DNA of 64,000 bases from Acanthosepion esculentum. Its lineage: Eukaryota > Mollusca > Cephalopoda > Sepiida > Sepiidae. The notes beneath the pieces were generated by a model. The model did not search any database. It worked only from the letters and a program-made list of their open reading frames with translations, and was not told the DNA's origin. The stretch spans positions 56,930,245-56,994,244 of the forward strand of contig OZ038500.1 of the NCBI GenBank assembly GCA_964036315.1, given 5' to 3'. Every line of letters begins with the position of its first letter. Positions within the stretch are counted from its first letter, which is position 1. Of this stretch, positions 20,001 to 34,000 are shown in pieces. The position numbers were made by a program, and so were the translations under genes.

Positions 20001-21699
20001 AGAAGAATGAAAGAAAGTTGAGAAAAGAAGTACCCATACAGTAACAAGAAAGAAAGAAAGTTGAGAAAAGGGGTACCCAAACAGTAACAAGAAAGAAATA
20101 AACAAAAAAGTTGAGAAAAGTAGTATCCAAACAGTAACAAGGAAGAATGAAAGAAAGTTGAGAAAAGAAGTACCCAAACAGTAAAAAGAAAGAAAGAAAG
20201 TTGAGAAAAGGGGTACCCAAACAGTAACAAGAAAGAAATAAAGAAAAAAGTTGAGAAAAGAAGTACCCAAACAGTAACAAGGAAGAATGAAAGAAAGTTG
20301 AGAAAAGGGGTACCCAAACAGTAACAAGAATGAAGAAAGTTGAGAAAAGGTGTACCCAAACAGTAACAAGAAATAAATAAAGAAAAAAGTTGAGAAAAGA
20401 AGTACCCAAACAGTAACAAGGAAGAATGAAAGAAAGTTGAGAAAAGAAGTACCCAAACAGTAAAAAGAAAGAAAGAAAGTTGAGAAAAGGGGTTCCCAAA
20501 CAGTAACAAGAAAGAAATAAAGAAAAAAGTTGAGAAAAGAAGTACCCAAAGAGTTACAAGGAAGAATGAAAGAAAGTTGAGAAAAGAAGTACCCAAACAG
20601 TAACAAGAAAGAAAGAAAGTTGAGAAAAGGGGTACCCAAACAGTAACAAGAAAGAAATAAAGAAAAAAGTTGAGAAAAGTAGTACCCAAACAGTTACAAG
20701 GAAGAATGAAAGAAAGTCGAGAAAAGAAGTACCCAAACAGTAACAAGAAAGAAAGAAAGTTGAGAAAAGGGGTACCCAAACAGTAACAAGAAAGAAGTAA
20801 AGAAAAAAGTCGTGAAAAGAAGTATCCAAACAGTAACAAGGAAGAATAAAAGAAAGTTGAGAAAAGAAGTACCCAAATAATAACAAGAAAGAAAGAAAGT
20901 TGAGAAAAGGGGTACCCAAACAGTAACAAGAAAGAAAGAAAGTTGAGAAAAGGGGTACCCAAACAGTAACAAGAAAGAAATAAAGAACAAAGTTGAGAAA
21001 AGAAGTACCCAAACAGCAACAAGTAAGAATGAATGAAAGTTGAGAAAAGAAGTACCCAAACAGTAAAAAGGAAGAATGAAAGAAAGTTAAGAAAAGAAGT
21101 ACCTAAACAGTAACAAGAAAGAAATAAAGAAAAATTTGAGAAAAGAAGTACCCAAACAGTAACAAGGAAGAATGAAAGAAAGTTGAGAAAAGAAGTACCC
21201 AAACAGTAACAAGGAAGAATGAAAGAAAGTTGAGAAAAGAAGTACCCAAACAGTAACAAGGAAGAAAGAAAGTTGAGAAAAGGGGTACCCAAACAGTAAC
21301 AAGAAAGAAATAAAGAAAAAAGTTGAAAAAAGAAGTACCCAAACAGCAACAAGAAAGAAAGAAAGTTGAGAAAAGGGGTACCCAAACAGTAACAAGAAAG
21401 AAATAAAGAAAAAAGTTGAGAAAAGGAGTACCCAAACAGTAACAAGGAAGAATGAAAGAAAGTAGAGAAAAGTAGTACCCAAACAATAACAAGAAAGAAA
21501 GAAAGTTGGGAAAAGGGGTACCCAAACAGTAACAAGAAAGAAATAAAGAAAAAAGTTGAGAAAAGAAGTACCCAAACAGTAGCAAGTAAGAATGAAAGAA
21601 AGTTGAGAAAAGAAGTACCCAAACAGTAACAAGTAAGAATGAAAGAAAGTTGAGAAAAGAAGTACCCAAACAGTAACAAGTAAGAATGAAAGAAAGTTG

Positions 21700-24600
21700 A
21701 GAAAAGAAGAACCCAAATAGTAACAAGAAAGAAAGAAAGTTGAGAAAAGGGGTACCCAAACAGTAACAAGAAAGAAATAAAGAAAAAATTTGAGAAAAGA
21801 AGTACCCAAACAGTAACAAGTAAGAATGAAAGAAAGTTGAGAAAAGAAGTACCCAAACAGTAAAAAGAAAGAAAGAAAGTTGAGAAAAGGGGTACCCAAA
21901 CAGTAACAAGAAAGAAATAAAGAAAAAATTTGAGAAAAGAAGTACCCAAAGAGTTACAAGGAAGAATGAAAGAAAGGTGAGAAAAGAAGTACCTAAACAG
22001 TAACAAGAAAGAAATAAAGAAAAATTTGAGAAAAGAAGTACCCAAACAGTAACAAGGAAGAATGAAAGAAAGTTGAGAAAAGAAGTACCCAAACAGTAAC
22101 AAGGAAGAATGAAAGAAAGTTGAGAAAAGAAGTACCCAAACAGTAACAAGGAAGAATGAAAGAAAGTTGAGAAAAGAAGTACCCAAACAGTAACAAGAAA
22201 GAAAGAAAGTTGAGAAAAGGGGTACCCAAACAGTAACAAGAAAGAAATAAAGAAAAAAGTTGAAAAAAGAAGTACCCAAACAGTAACAAGAAAGAAAGAA
22301 AGTTGAGAAAAGGGCTACCCAAACAGTAACAAGAAAGAAATAAAGAAAAAAGTTGAGAAAAGGAGTACCCAAACAGTAACAAGGAAGAATGAAAAAAGTA
22401 GAGAAAAGTAGTACCCAAACAATAACAAGAAAGAAAGAAAGTTGGGAAAAGGGGTACCCAAACAGTAACAAGAAAGAAATAAAGAAAAAAGTTAAGAAAA
22501 GAAGTACCCAAACAGTAGCAAGTAAGAATGAAAGAAAGTTGAGAAAAGAAGTACCCAAACAGTAACAAGGAAGAATGAAAGAAAGTTGAGAAAAGAAGTA
22601 CGCAAATAGTAACAAGAAAGAAAGAAAGTTGAGAAAAGGGGTACCCAAACAGTAACAAGAAAGAAATAAAGAAAAAAGTTGAGAAAAGAAGTACCCAAAC
22701 AGTAACAAGGAAGAATGAAAGAAAGTTGAGAAAAGAAGTACCCAAACAGTAAAAAGAAAGAAAGAAAGTTGAGAAAAGGGGTACCCAAACAGTAACAAGA
22801 AATAAATAAAGAAAAAAGTTGAGAAAAGAAGTACCCAAAGAGTTACAAGGAAGAATGAAAGAAAGTTGAGAAAAGAAGTACCCAAACAGTAACAAGAAAG
22901 AAAGAAAGTTGAGAAAAGGGGTACCCAAACAGTAACAAGAAAGAAATAAAGAAAAAAGTTGACAAAAGTAGTACCCAAACAGTTACAAGGAAGAATGAAA
23001 GAAAGTCGAGAAAAGAAGTACCCAAACAGTAACAAGAAAGAAAGAAAGTAGAGAAAAGGGGTACCCAAACAGTAACAAGAAAGAAATAAAGAAAAAAGTT
23101 GTGAAAAGAAGTATCCAAACAGTAACAAGGAAGAATGAAAGAAAGTTGAGAAAAGAAGTACCCAAACAGCAACAAGTAAGAATGAAAGAAAGTTGAGAAT
23201 GAAGTACCCAAACAGTAAAAAGGAAGAATGAAAGAAAGTTAAGAAAAGAAGTACCTAAACAGTAACAAGAAAGAAATAAAGAAAAATTTGAGAAAAGAAG
23301 TACCCAAACAGTAACAAGGAAGAATGAAAGAAAGTTGAGAAAAGAAGTACCCAAACAGTAACAAGGAAGAATGAAAGAAAGTTGAGAAAAGATGTACCCA
23401 AACAGTAACAAGGAAGAATGAAAGAAAGTTGAGAAAAGCAGTACCCAAACAGTAACAAGAAAGAAAGAAAGTTGAGAAAAGGGGTACCCAAACAGTAACA
23501 AGAAAGAAATAAAGAAAAAAGTTGAGAAAAGAAGTACCCAAACAGTAACAAGAAAGAAAGAAAGTTGAGAAAAGGGCTAGCCAAACAGTAACAAGAAAGA
23601 AATAAAGAAAAAAGTTGAGAAAAGAAGTACCCAAACAGTAGCAAGTAAGAATGAAAGAAAGTTTAGAAAAGAAGTACCCAAACAGTAACAAGGAAGAATG
23701 AAAGAAAGTTGAGAAAAGAAGTACGCAAATAGTAACAAGAAAGAAAGAAAGTTGAGAAAAGGGGTACCCAAACAGTAACAAGGAAGAATGAAAGAAAATT
23801 GAGAAAAGAAGTACCCAAACAGTAACAAGAAAGAAAGAAAGTTGAGAAAAGGGTTACCCAAACAGTAACAAGAAAGAAATAAAGAAAAAAGTTGAAAAAA
23901 GAAGTACCCAAACAGTAACAAGAAAGAAAGAAAGTTGAGAAAAGGGCTACCCAAACAGTAACAAGAAAGAAATAAAGAAAAAAGTTGAGAAAAGGAGTAC
24001 CCAAACAGTAACAAGGAAGAATGAAAGAAAGTAGAGAAAAGTAGTACCCAAACAATAACAAGAAAGAAAGAAAGTTGGGAAAAGGGGTACCCAAACAGTA
24101 ACAAGAAAGAAATAAAGAAAAAAGTTAAGAAAAGAAGTACCCAAACAGTAGCAAGTAAGAATGAAAGAAAGTTGAGAAAAGAAGTACCCAAACAGTAACA
24201 AGTAAGAATGAAAGAAAGTTGAGAAAAGAAGTACCCAAACAGTAACAAGTAAGAATGAAAGAAAGTTGATAAAAGAAGAACCCAAATAGTAACAAGAAAG
24301 AAAGAAAGTTGAGAAAAGGGGTACCCAAACAGTAACAAGAAAGAAATAAAGAAAAAATTTGAGAAAAGAAGTACCCAAACAGTAACAAGGAAGAATGAAA
24401 GAAAGTTGAGAAAAGAAGTACCCAAACAGTAACAAGGAAGAATGAAAGTTGAAAAAAGAAGTACCCAAACAGTAACAAGGAAGAATGAAAGTTGAGAAAA
24501 GAAGTACCCAAACAGTAACAAGTAAGAATGAAAGAAAGTTGAGAAAAGAAGTACCCAAACAGTAACAAGTAAGAATGAAAGAAAGTTGATAAAAGAAGAA

Positions 24601-27360
24601 CCCAAATAGTAACAAGAAAGAAAGAAAGTTGAGAAAAGGGGTACCCAAACAGTAACAAGAAAGAAATAAAGAAAAAATTTGAGAAAAGAAGTACCCAAAC
24701 AGTAACAAGGAAGAATGAAAGAAAGTTGAGAAAAGAAGTACCCAAACAGTAACAAGGAAGAATGAAAGTTGAAAAAAGAAGTACCCAAACAGTAACAAGG
24801 AAGAATGAAAGTTGAGAAAAGAAGTACCCAAACAGTAACAAGTAAGAATGAAAGAAAGTTGAGAAAAGAAGTACCCAAACAGTAACAAGTAAGAATGAAA
24901 GAAAGTTGATAAAAGAAGAACCCAAATAGTAACAAGAAAGAAAGAAAGTTGAGAAAAGGGGTACCCAAACAGTAACAAGAAAGAAATAAAGAAAAAATTT
25001 GAGAAAAGAAGTACCCAAACAGTAACAAGGAAGAATGAAAGAAAGTTGAGAAAAGAAGTACCCAAACAGTAACAAGGAAGAATGAAAGTTGAAAAAAGAA
25101 GTATCCAAACAGTAACAAGTAAGAATGAAAGAAAGTTGATAAAAGAAGAACCCAAATAGTAACAAGAAAGAAAGAAAGTTGAGAAAAGGGGTACCCAAAC
25201 AGTAACAAGAAAGAAATAAAGAAAAAAGTTGAGAAAAGAAGTACCCAAACAGTAGCAAGTAAGAATGAAAGAAAGTTGAGTAAAGAAGTACCCAAACAGT
25301 AACAAGTAAGAATGAAAGAAAGTTGAGAAAAGAAGAACCCAAATAGTAACAAGAAAGAAAGAAAGTTGAGAAAAGGGGTACCCAAACAGTAACAAGAAAG
25401 AAATAAAGAAAAAATTTGAGAAAAGAAGTACCCAAACAGTAACAAGGAAGAATGAAAGAAAGTTGAGAAAAGAAGTACCCAAACAGTAAAAAGAAAGAAA
25501 GAAAGTTGAGAAAAGGGGTACCCAAACAGTAACAAGAAAGAAATAAAGAAAAAAGTTGAGAAAAGAAGTACCCAAAGAGTTACAAGGAAGAATGAAAGAA
25601 AGTTGAGAAAAGAAGTACCTAAACAGTAACAAGAAAGAAATAAAGAAAAATTTGAGAAAAGAAGTACCCAAACAGTAACAAGGAAGAATGAAAGAAAGTT
25701 GAGAAAAGAAGTACCCAAACAGTAACAAGGAAGAATGAAAGAAAGTTGAGAAAAGAAGTACCCAAACAGTAACAAGAAAGAAAGAAAGTTGAGAAAAGGG
25801 GTACCCAAACAGTAACAAGAAAGAAATAAAGAAAAAAGTTGAAAAAAGAAGTACCCAAACAGTAACAAGAAAGAAAGAAAGTTGAGAAAAGGGCTACCCA
25901 AACAGTAACAAGAAAGAAATAAAGAAAAAAGTTGAGAAAAGGAGTACCCAAACAGTAACAAGGAAGAATGAAAGAAAGTAGAGAAAAGTAGTACCCAAAC
26001 AATAACAAGAAAGAAAGAAAGTTGGGAAAAGGGGTACCCAAACAGTAACAAGAAAGAAATAAAGAAAAAAGTTAAGAAAGGAAGTACCCAAACAGTAGCA
26101 AGTAAGAATGAAAGAAAGTTGAGAAAAGAAGTACCCAAACAGTAACAAGGAAGAATGAAAGAAAGTTGAGAAAAGAAGTACGCAAATAGTAACAAGAAAG
26201 AAAGAAAGTTGAGAAAAGGGGTACCCAAACAGTAACAAGAAAGAAATAAAGAAAAAAGTTGAGAAAAGAAGTACCCAAACAGTAACAAGGAAGAATGAAA
26301 GAAAGTTGAGAAAAGAAGTACCCAAACAGTAAAAAGAAAGAAAGAAAGTTGAGAAAAGGGGTACCCAAACAGTAACAAGAAATAAATAAAGAAAAAAGTT
26401 GAGAAAAGAAGTACCCAAAGAGTTACAAGGAAGAATGAAAGAAAGTTGAGAAAAGAAGTACCCAAACAGTAACAAGAAAGAAAGAAAGTTGAGAAAAGGG
26501 GTACCCAAACAGTAACAAGAAAGAAATAAAGAAAAAAGTTGACAAAAGTAGTACCCAAACAGTTACAAGGAAGAATGAAAGAAAGTCGAGAAAAGAAGTA
26601 CCCAAACAGTAACAAGAAAGAAAGAAAGTAGAGAAAAGGGGTACCCAAACAGTAACAAGAAAGAAATAAAGAAAAAAGTTGTGAAAAGAAGTATCCAAAC
26701 AGTAACAAGGAAGAATGAAAGAAAGTTGAGAAAAGAAGTACCCAAACAGCAACAAGTAAGAATGAAAGAAAGTTGAGAATGAAGTACCCAAACAGTAAAA
26801 AGGAAGAATGAAAGAAAGTTAAGAAAAGAAGTACCTAAACAGTAACAAGAAAGAAATAAAGAAAAATTTGAGAAAAGAAGTACCCAAACAGTAACAAGGA
26901 AGAATGAAAGAAAGTTGAGAAAAGAAGTACCCAAACAGTAACAAGGAAGAATGAAAGAAAGTTGAGAAAAGAAGTACCCAAACAGTAACAAGGAAGAATG
27001 AAAGAAAGTTGAGAAAAGCAGTACCCAAACAGTAACAAGAAAGAAAGAAAGTTGAGAAAAGGGGTACCCAAACAGTAACAAGAAAGAAATAAAGAAAAAA
27101 GTTGAGAAAAGAAGTACCCAAACAGTAACAAGAAAGAAAGAAAGTTGAGAAAAGGGCTAGCCAAACAGTAACAAGAAAGAAATAAAGAAAAAAGTTGAGA
27201 AAAGAAGTACCCAAACAGTAGCAAGTAAGAATGAAAGAAAGTTTAGAAAAGAAGTACCCAAACAGTAACAAGGAAGAATGAAAGAAAGTTGAGAAAAGAA
27301 GTACGCAAATAGTAACAAGAAAGAAAGAAAGTTGAGAAAAGGGGTACCCAAACAGTAACA
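21700..27360. repeat. Satellite superblock, 3.58-kb tandem duplication
   Basis: Rare diagnostic variants recur at a shift of 3580 bp: GACAAAAGTAGTACCC at 22961 and 26541, GGGCTAGCC at about 23575 and 27155, GTTTAGAAAAG at 23661 and 27241. Similarity continues leftward to about 21700/25330, with one extra 47-bp monomer in the first copy, and ends at about 23780/27360. The two copies differ at only scattered bases. Confidence 0.85.
24240..25200. repeat. Local 320-bp repeat inside the satellite
   Basis: The variant GTTGATAAAAGAAGAACCC occurs at about 24265, 24585, 24905 and 25135. The first three are 320 bp apart with near-identical intervening sequence, including the shortened GAATGAAAGTTGA units; the last interval is 230 bp. 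This is a higher-order step of seven monomers rather than three. Confidence 0.8.
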
Positions 27361-28079
27361 AGAAAGAAATAAAGAAAAAAGTTGAGAAAAGAAGTACCCA
27401 AACAGTAACAAGGAAGAATGAAAGAAAGTTGAGAAAAGGGGTACCCAAACAGTAACAAGAAAGAAATAAAGAAAAAAGTTGAGAAAAGAAGTACCCAAAC
27501 AGTAGCAAGTAAGAATGAAAGAAAGTTTAGAAAAGAAGTACCCAAACAGTAACAAGGAAGAATGAAAGAAAGTTGAGAAAAGAAGTACGCAAATAGTAAC
27601 AAGAAAGAAAGAAAGTTGAGAAAAGGGGTACCCAAACAGTAACAAGAAAGAAATAAAGAAAAAAGTTCAGAAAAAAAGTACCCAAACAGTAACAAGGAAG
27701 AATGAAAGAAAGTTGAGAAAAGAAGTACCCAAACAGTAACAAGAAAGAAAGAAAGTTGAGAAAACGGGTACCCAAACAGTAACAAGAAAGAAATAAAGAA
27801 AAAAGTTGAGAAAAGAAGTACCCTAACAGTAACAAGGAAGAATGAAAGAAAGTTGAGAAAAGATTTACCCAAACAGTAACAAGAAAGAAAGAAAGTTGAG
27901 AAAAGGGGTACCCGAACAGTAACAAGAAAGAAATAAACAAAAAAGTTGAGAAAAGAAGTACCCAAACAGTAACAAGGAAGAATAAAAGAAAGTTGAGAAA
28001 AGGGGTACCCAAACAGTAACAAGAATGAAGAAAGTTGAGAAAGGGTGTACCCAAACAGTAACAAGAAATAAATAAAGAA

Positions 28080-31000
28080 AAAAGATGAGAAAAGAAGTAC
28101 CCAAACAGTAACAAGGAAGAATGAAAGAAAGTTGAGAAAAGAAGTACCCAAACAGTAACAAGAAAGAAAGAAAGTTCAGAAAAGGGGTACCCAAACAGTA
28201 ACAAGAAAGAAATAAAGAAAAAAGTGGAGAAAAGAAGTACCCAAACAGTTACAAGGAAGAATGAAAGAAAGTTGAGAAAAGAAGTACCCATACAGTAACA
28301 AGAAAGGAAGAAAGTTGAGAAAAGGGGTACCCGAACAGTAACAAGAAAGAAATAAACAAAAAAGTTGAGAAAAGAAGTACCCAAACAGTAACAAGGAAGA
28401 ATGAAAGAAAGTTGAGAAAAGAAGTACCCAAACAGTAAAAAGAAAGAAAGAAAGTTGAGAAAAGGGGTACCCAAACAGTAACAAGAAAGAAATAAAGAAA
28501 AAAGTTGAGAAAAGAAGTACCCAAACAGTAACAAGGAAGAATGAAAGAAAGTTGAGAAAAGGGGTACCCAAAGAGTAACAAGTAAGAATGAAAGAAAGTT
28601 GATAGAAGAAGAACCCAAATAGTAACAAGAAAGAAAGAAAGTTGAGAAAAGGGGTACCCAAACAGTAACAAGAAAGAAATAAAGAAAAAATTTGAGAAAA
28701 GAAGTACCCAAACAGTAACAAGGAAGAATGAAAGAAAGTTGAGAAAAGAAGTACCCAAACAGTAAAAAGAAAGAAAGAAAGTTGAGAAAAGGGGTACCCA
28801 AACAGTAACAAGAAAGAAATAAAGAAAAAAGTTGAGAAAAGAAGTACCCAAAGAGTTACAAGGAAGAATGAAAGAAAGTTGAGAAAAGAAGTACCCAAAC
28901 AGTAACAAGAAAGAAAGAAAGTTGAGAAAAGGGGTACCCAAACAGTAACAAGAAAGAAATAAAGAAAAAAGTTGAGAAAAGAAGTACCCAAACAGTAACA
29001 AGGAAGAATGAAAGAAAGTTGAGAAAAGAAGTACCAAAACAGTAACAAGAAAGTTGAGAAAAGGGGTACCCAAACAGTAACAAGAAAGAAATAAAGAAAA
29101 AAGTTGAGAAAAGAAGTACCCAAACAGTAACAAGGAAGAATGAAAGAAAGTTGAGAAAAAAAATACCCAAACAGTAACAAGAAAGAAAGAAAGTTGAGAA
29201 AAGGGGTACCCAAACAGTAACAAGAAAGAAATAAAGAAAAAAGTTGAGAAAAGAAGTACCCAAACAGTAACAAGGAAGAATGAAAGAAAGTTGAGAAAAG
29301 AAGTACCCAAACAGTAAAAAGAAAGAAAGAAAGTTGAGAAAAGGGGTACCCAAACAGTAACAAGAAAGAAATAAAGAAAAAAGTTGAGAAAAGAAGTACC
29401 CAAACAGTAACAAGGAAGAATGAAAGAAAGTTGAGAAAAGAAGTACCCAAACAGTAACAAGAAAGAAAGAAAGTTGAGAAAAGGGGTACCCAAACAGTAA
29501 CAAGAAAGAAATAAAGAAAAAAGTTGAGAAAAGAAGTACCCAAACAGTTACAAGGAAGAATGAAAGAAAGTTGAGAAAAGAAGTACCCATACAGTAAAAA
29601 GAAAGAAAGAAAGTTGAGAAAAGGGGTACAAAAACAGTAACAAGAAAGAAATAAAGAAAAAAGTTGAGAAAAGAAGTACCTAAACAGTAACAAGGAAGAA
29701 TAAAAGAAAGTTGAGAAAAGGGGTACCCAAACAGTAACAAGAATGAAGAAAGTTGAGAAAAGGTGTACCCAAACAGTAACAAGAAATAAATAAAGAAAAA
29801 AGATGAGAAAAGAAGTACCCAAACAGTAACAAGGAAGAATGAAAGAAAGTTGAGAAAAGGGGTACCCAAACAGTAACAAGAATGAAGAAAGTTGAGAAAA
29901 GGTGTACCCAAACAGTAACAGGAAATAAATAAAGAAAAAAGTTGAGAAAAGAAGTACCCAAACAGTAACAAGGAAGAATGAAAGAAAGTTGAAAAAAGAA
30001 GTACCCAAACAGTAACAAGAAAGAAAGAAAGTTGAGAAAAGGGCTACCCAAACAGTAACAAGAAAGAAATAAAGAAAAATTTGAGAAAAGGAGTACCCAA
30101 ACAGTAACAAGGAAGAATGAAAGAAAGTAGAGAAAAGTAGTACCCAAACAATAACAAGAAAGAAAGAAAGTTAGGAAAAGGGGTACCCAAACAGTAACAA
30201 GAAAGAAATAAAGAAAAAAGTTGAGAAAAGAAGTACCCAAACAGTAGCAAGTAAGAATGAAAGAAAGTTGAGAAAAGAAGTACCCAAACAGTAACAAGGA
30301 AGAATGAAAGAAAGTTGAGAAAAGAAGTACGCAAATAGTAACAAGAAAGAAAGAAAGTTGAGAAAAGGGGTACCCAAACAGTAACAAGAAAGAAATAAAG
30401 AAAAAAGTTGAGAAAAGAAGTACCCAAACAGTAGCAAGTAAGAATGAAAGAAAGTTGAGAAAAGAAGGACCCAAACAGTAACAAGGAAGAATGAAAGAAA
30501 GTTGAGAAAAGAAGTACGCAAATAGTAACAAGAAAGAAAGAAAGTTGAGAAAAGGGGTACCCAAACAGTAACAAGAAAGAAATAAAGAAAAAAGTTGAGA
30601 AAAGAAGTACCCAAAGAGTAACAAGTAAGAATGAAAGAAAGTTGATAAAAGAAGAACCCAAATAGTAACAAGAAAGAAAGAAAGTTGAGAAAAGGGGTAC
30701 CCAAACAGTAACAAGAAAGAAATAAAGAAAAAATTTGAGAAAAGAAGTACCCAAACAGTAACAAGGAAGAATGAATGAAAGTTGAGAAAAGAAGAACCCA
30801 AACAGTAAAAAGAAAGAAAGAAAGTTGAGAAAAGGGGTACCCAAACAGTAACAAGAAAGAAATAAAGAAAAAAGTTGAGAAAAGAAGTACCCAAAGAGTC
30901 ACAAGGAAGAATGAAAGAAAGTTGAGAAAAGAAGTACCCAAACAGTAACAAGAAAGAAAGAAAGTTGAGAAAAGGGGTACCCAAACAGAAACAAGAAAGA

Positions 31001-34000
31001 AATAAAGAAAAAAGTTGTGAAAAGAAGTATCCAAACAGTAACAAGGAAGAATGAAAGAAAGTTGAGAAAAGAAGTACCCAAATAATAACAAGAAAGAAAG
31101 AAAGTTGAGAAAAGGGGTACCCAAACAGTAACAAGAAAGAAAGAAAGTTGAGAAAAGGGGTACCCAAACAGTAACAAGAAAGAAATAAAGAAAAAAGTTG
31201 AGAAAAGAAGTACCCAAACAGTAACAAGGAAGAATGAAAGAAAGTTGAGAAAAGAAGTACCCAAATAGTAACAAGAAAGAAAGAAAGTTGAGAAAAGGGG
31301 TACCTAAACAGTAACAAGAAAGAAATAAAGAACAAAGTTGAGAAAAGAAGTACCCAAACAGCAACAAGTAAGAATGAAAGAAAGTTGAGAATGAAGTACC
31401 CAAACAGTAAAAAGGAAGAATGAAAGAAAGTTAAGAAAAGAAGTACCTAAACAGTAACAAGAAAGAAATAAAGAAAAATTTGAGAAAAGAAGTACCCAAA
31501 CAGTAACAAGGAAGAATGAAAGAAAGTTGAGAAAAGAAGTACCCAAACAGTAACAAGGAAGAATGAAAGAAAGTTGAGAAAAGAAGTACCCAAACAGTAA
31601 CAAGGAAGAATGAAAGAAAGTTGAGAAAAGCAGTACCCAAACAGTAACAAGAAAGAAAGAAAGTTGAGAAAAGGGGTACCCAAACAGTAACAAGAAAGAA
31701 ATAAAGAAAAAAGTTGAGAAAAGAAGTACCCAAACAGTAACAAGAAAGAAAGAAAGTTGAGAAAAGGGCTAGCGAAACAGTAACAAGAAAGAAATAAAGA
31801 AAAAAGTTGAGAAAAGAAGTACCCAAACAGTAACAAGGAAGAATGAAAGAAAGTTGAGAAAAGCAGTACCCAAACAGTAACAAGAAAGAAAGAAAGTTGA
31901 GAAAAGGGGTACCCAAACAGTAACAAGAAAGAAATAAAGAAAAAAGTTGAGAAAAGAAGTACCCAAACAGTAACAAGAAAGAAAGAAAGTTGAGAAAAGG
32001 GCTAGCGAAACAGTAACAAGAAAGAAATAAAGAAAAAAGTTGAGAAAAGAAGTACCCAAACAGTAGCAAGTAAGAATGAAAGAAAGTTGAGAAAAGAAGT
32101 ACCCAAACAGTAACAAGGAAGAATGAAAGAAAGTTGAGAAAAGAAGTACGCAAATAGTAACAAGAAAGAAAGAAAGTTGAGAAAAGGGGTACCCAAACAG
32201 TAACAAGAAAGAAATAAAGAAAAAAGTTGAGAAAAGAAGTACCCAAACAGTAACAAGGAAGAATGAAAGAAAGTTGAGAAAAGAAGTACCCAAACAGTAA
32301 CAAGAATGAAAGAAAGTTGAGAAAAGGGGTACCCAAACAGTAACAAGAAAGAAATAAAGAAAAAAGTTGAGAAAAGAACTACCCAAACAGTAACAAGAAA
32401 GAAAGAAAGTTGAGAAAAGGTGTACCCAAACAGTAACAAGAAAGAAATAAAGAAAAAAGTTCAGAAAAAAAGTACCCAAACAGTAACAAGGAAGAATGAA
32501 AGAAAGTTGAGAAAAGAAGTACCCAAACAGTAACAAGAAAGAAAGAAAGTTGAGAAAACGGGTACCCAAACAGTAACAAGAAAGAAATAAAGAAAAAAGT
32601 TGAGAAAAGAAGTACCCTAACAGTAACAAGGAAGAATGAAAGAAAGTTGAGAAAAGATTTACCCAAACAGTAACAAGAAAGAAAGAAAGTTGAGAAAAGG
32701 GGTACCCGAACAGTAACAAGAAAGAAATAAAGAAAAAAGTTGAGAAAAGAAGTACTCAAACAGTAACAAGTAAGAATTAAAGAAAGTTGAGAAAAGAAGT
32801 ACCCAAACAGTAAGAAGGAAGAATGAAAGAAAGTTGAGAAAAGAAGTACCTAAACAGTAACAAGAAAGAAATAAAGAAAAATTTGAGAAAAGAAGTACCC
32901 AAACAGTAACAAGGAAGAATGAAAGAAAGTTGAGAAAAGAAGTACCCAAACAGTAACAAGGAAGAATGAAAGAAAGTTGAGAAAAGAAGTACCCAAACAG
33001 TAACAAGGAAGAATGAAAGAAAGTTGAGAAAAGCAGTACCCAAACAGTAACAAGAAAGAAAGAAAGTTGAGAAAAGGGGTACCCAAACAGTAACAAGAAA
33101 GAAATAAAGAAAAAAGTTGAGAAAAGAAGTACCCAAACAGTAACAAGGAAGAATGAAAGAAAGTTGAGAAAAGAAGTACCCAAACAGTAACAAGAAAGAA
33201 AGAAAGTTCAGAAAAGGGGTACCCAAACAGTAACAAGAAAGAAATAAAGAAAAAAGTGGAGAAAAGAAGTACCCAAACAGTTACAAGGAAGAATGAAAGA
33301 AAGTTGAGAAAAGAAGTACCCATACAGTAACAAGAAAGGAAGAAAGTTGAGAAAAGGGGTACCCGAACAGTAACAAGAAAGAAATAAACAAAAAAGTTGA
33401 GAAAAGAAGTACCCAAACAGTAACAAGGAAGAATGAAAGAAAGTTGAGAAAAGAAGTACCCAAACAGTAAAAAGAAAGAAAGAAAGTTGAGAAAAGGGGT
33501 ACCCAAACAGTAACAAGAAAGAAATAAAGAAAAAAGTTGAGAAAAGAAGTACCCAAACAGTAACAAGGAAGAATGAAAGAAAGTTGAGAAAAGGGGTACC
33601 CAAAGAGTAACAAGTAAGAATGAAAGAAAGTTGATAGAAGAAGAACCCAAATAGTAACAAGAAAGAAAGAAAGTTGAGAAAAGGGGTACCCAAACAGTAA
33701 CAAGAAAGAAATAAAGAAAAAATTTGAGAAAAGAAGTACCCAAACAGTAACAAGGAAGAATGAAAGAAAGTTGAGAAAAGAAGTACCCAAACAGTAAAAA
33801 GAAAGAAAGAAAGTTGAGAAAAGGGGTACCCAAACAGTAACAAGAAAGAAATAAAGAAAAAAGTTGAGAAAAGAAGTACCCAAAGAGTTACAAGGAAGAA
33901 TGAAAGAAAGTTGAGAAAAGAAGTACCCAAACAGTAACAAGAAAGAAAGAAAGTTGAGAAAAGGGGTACCCAAACAGTAACAAGAAAGAAATAAAGAAAA

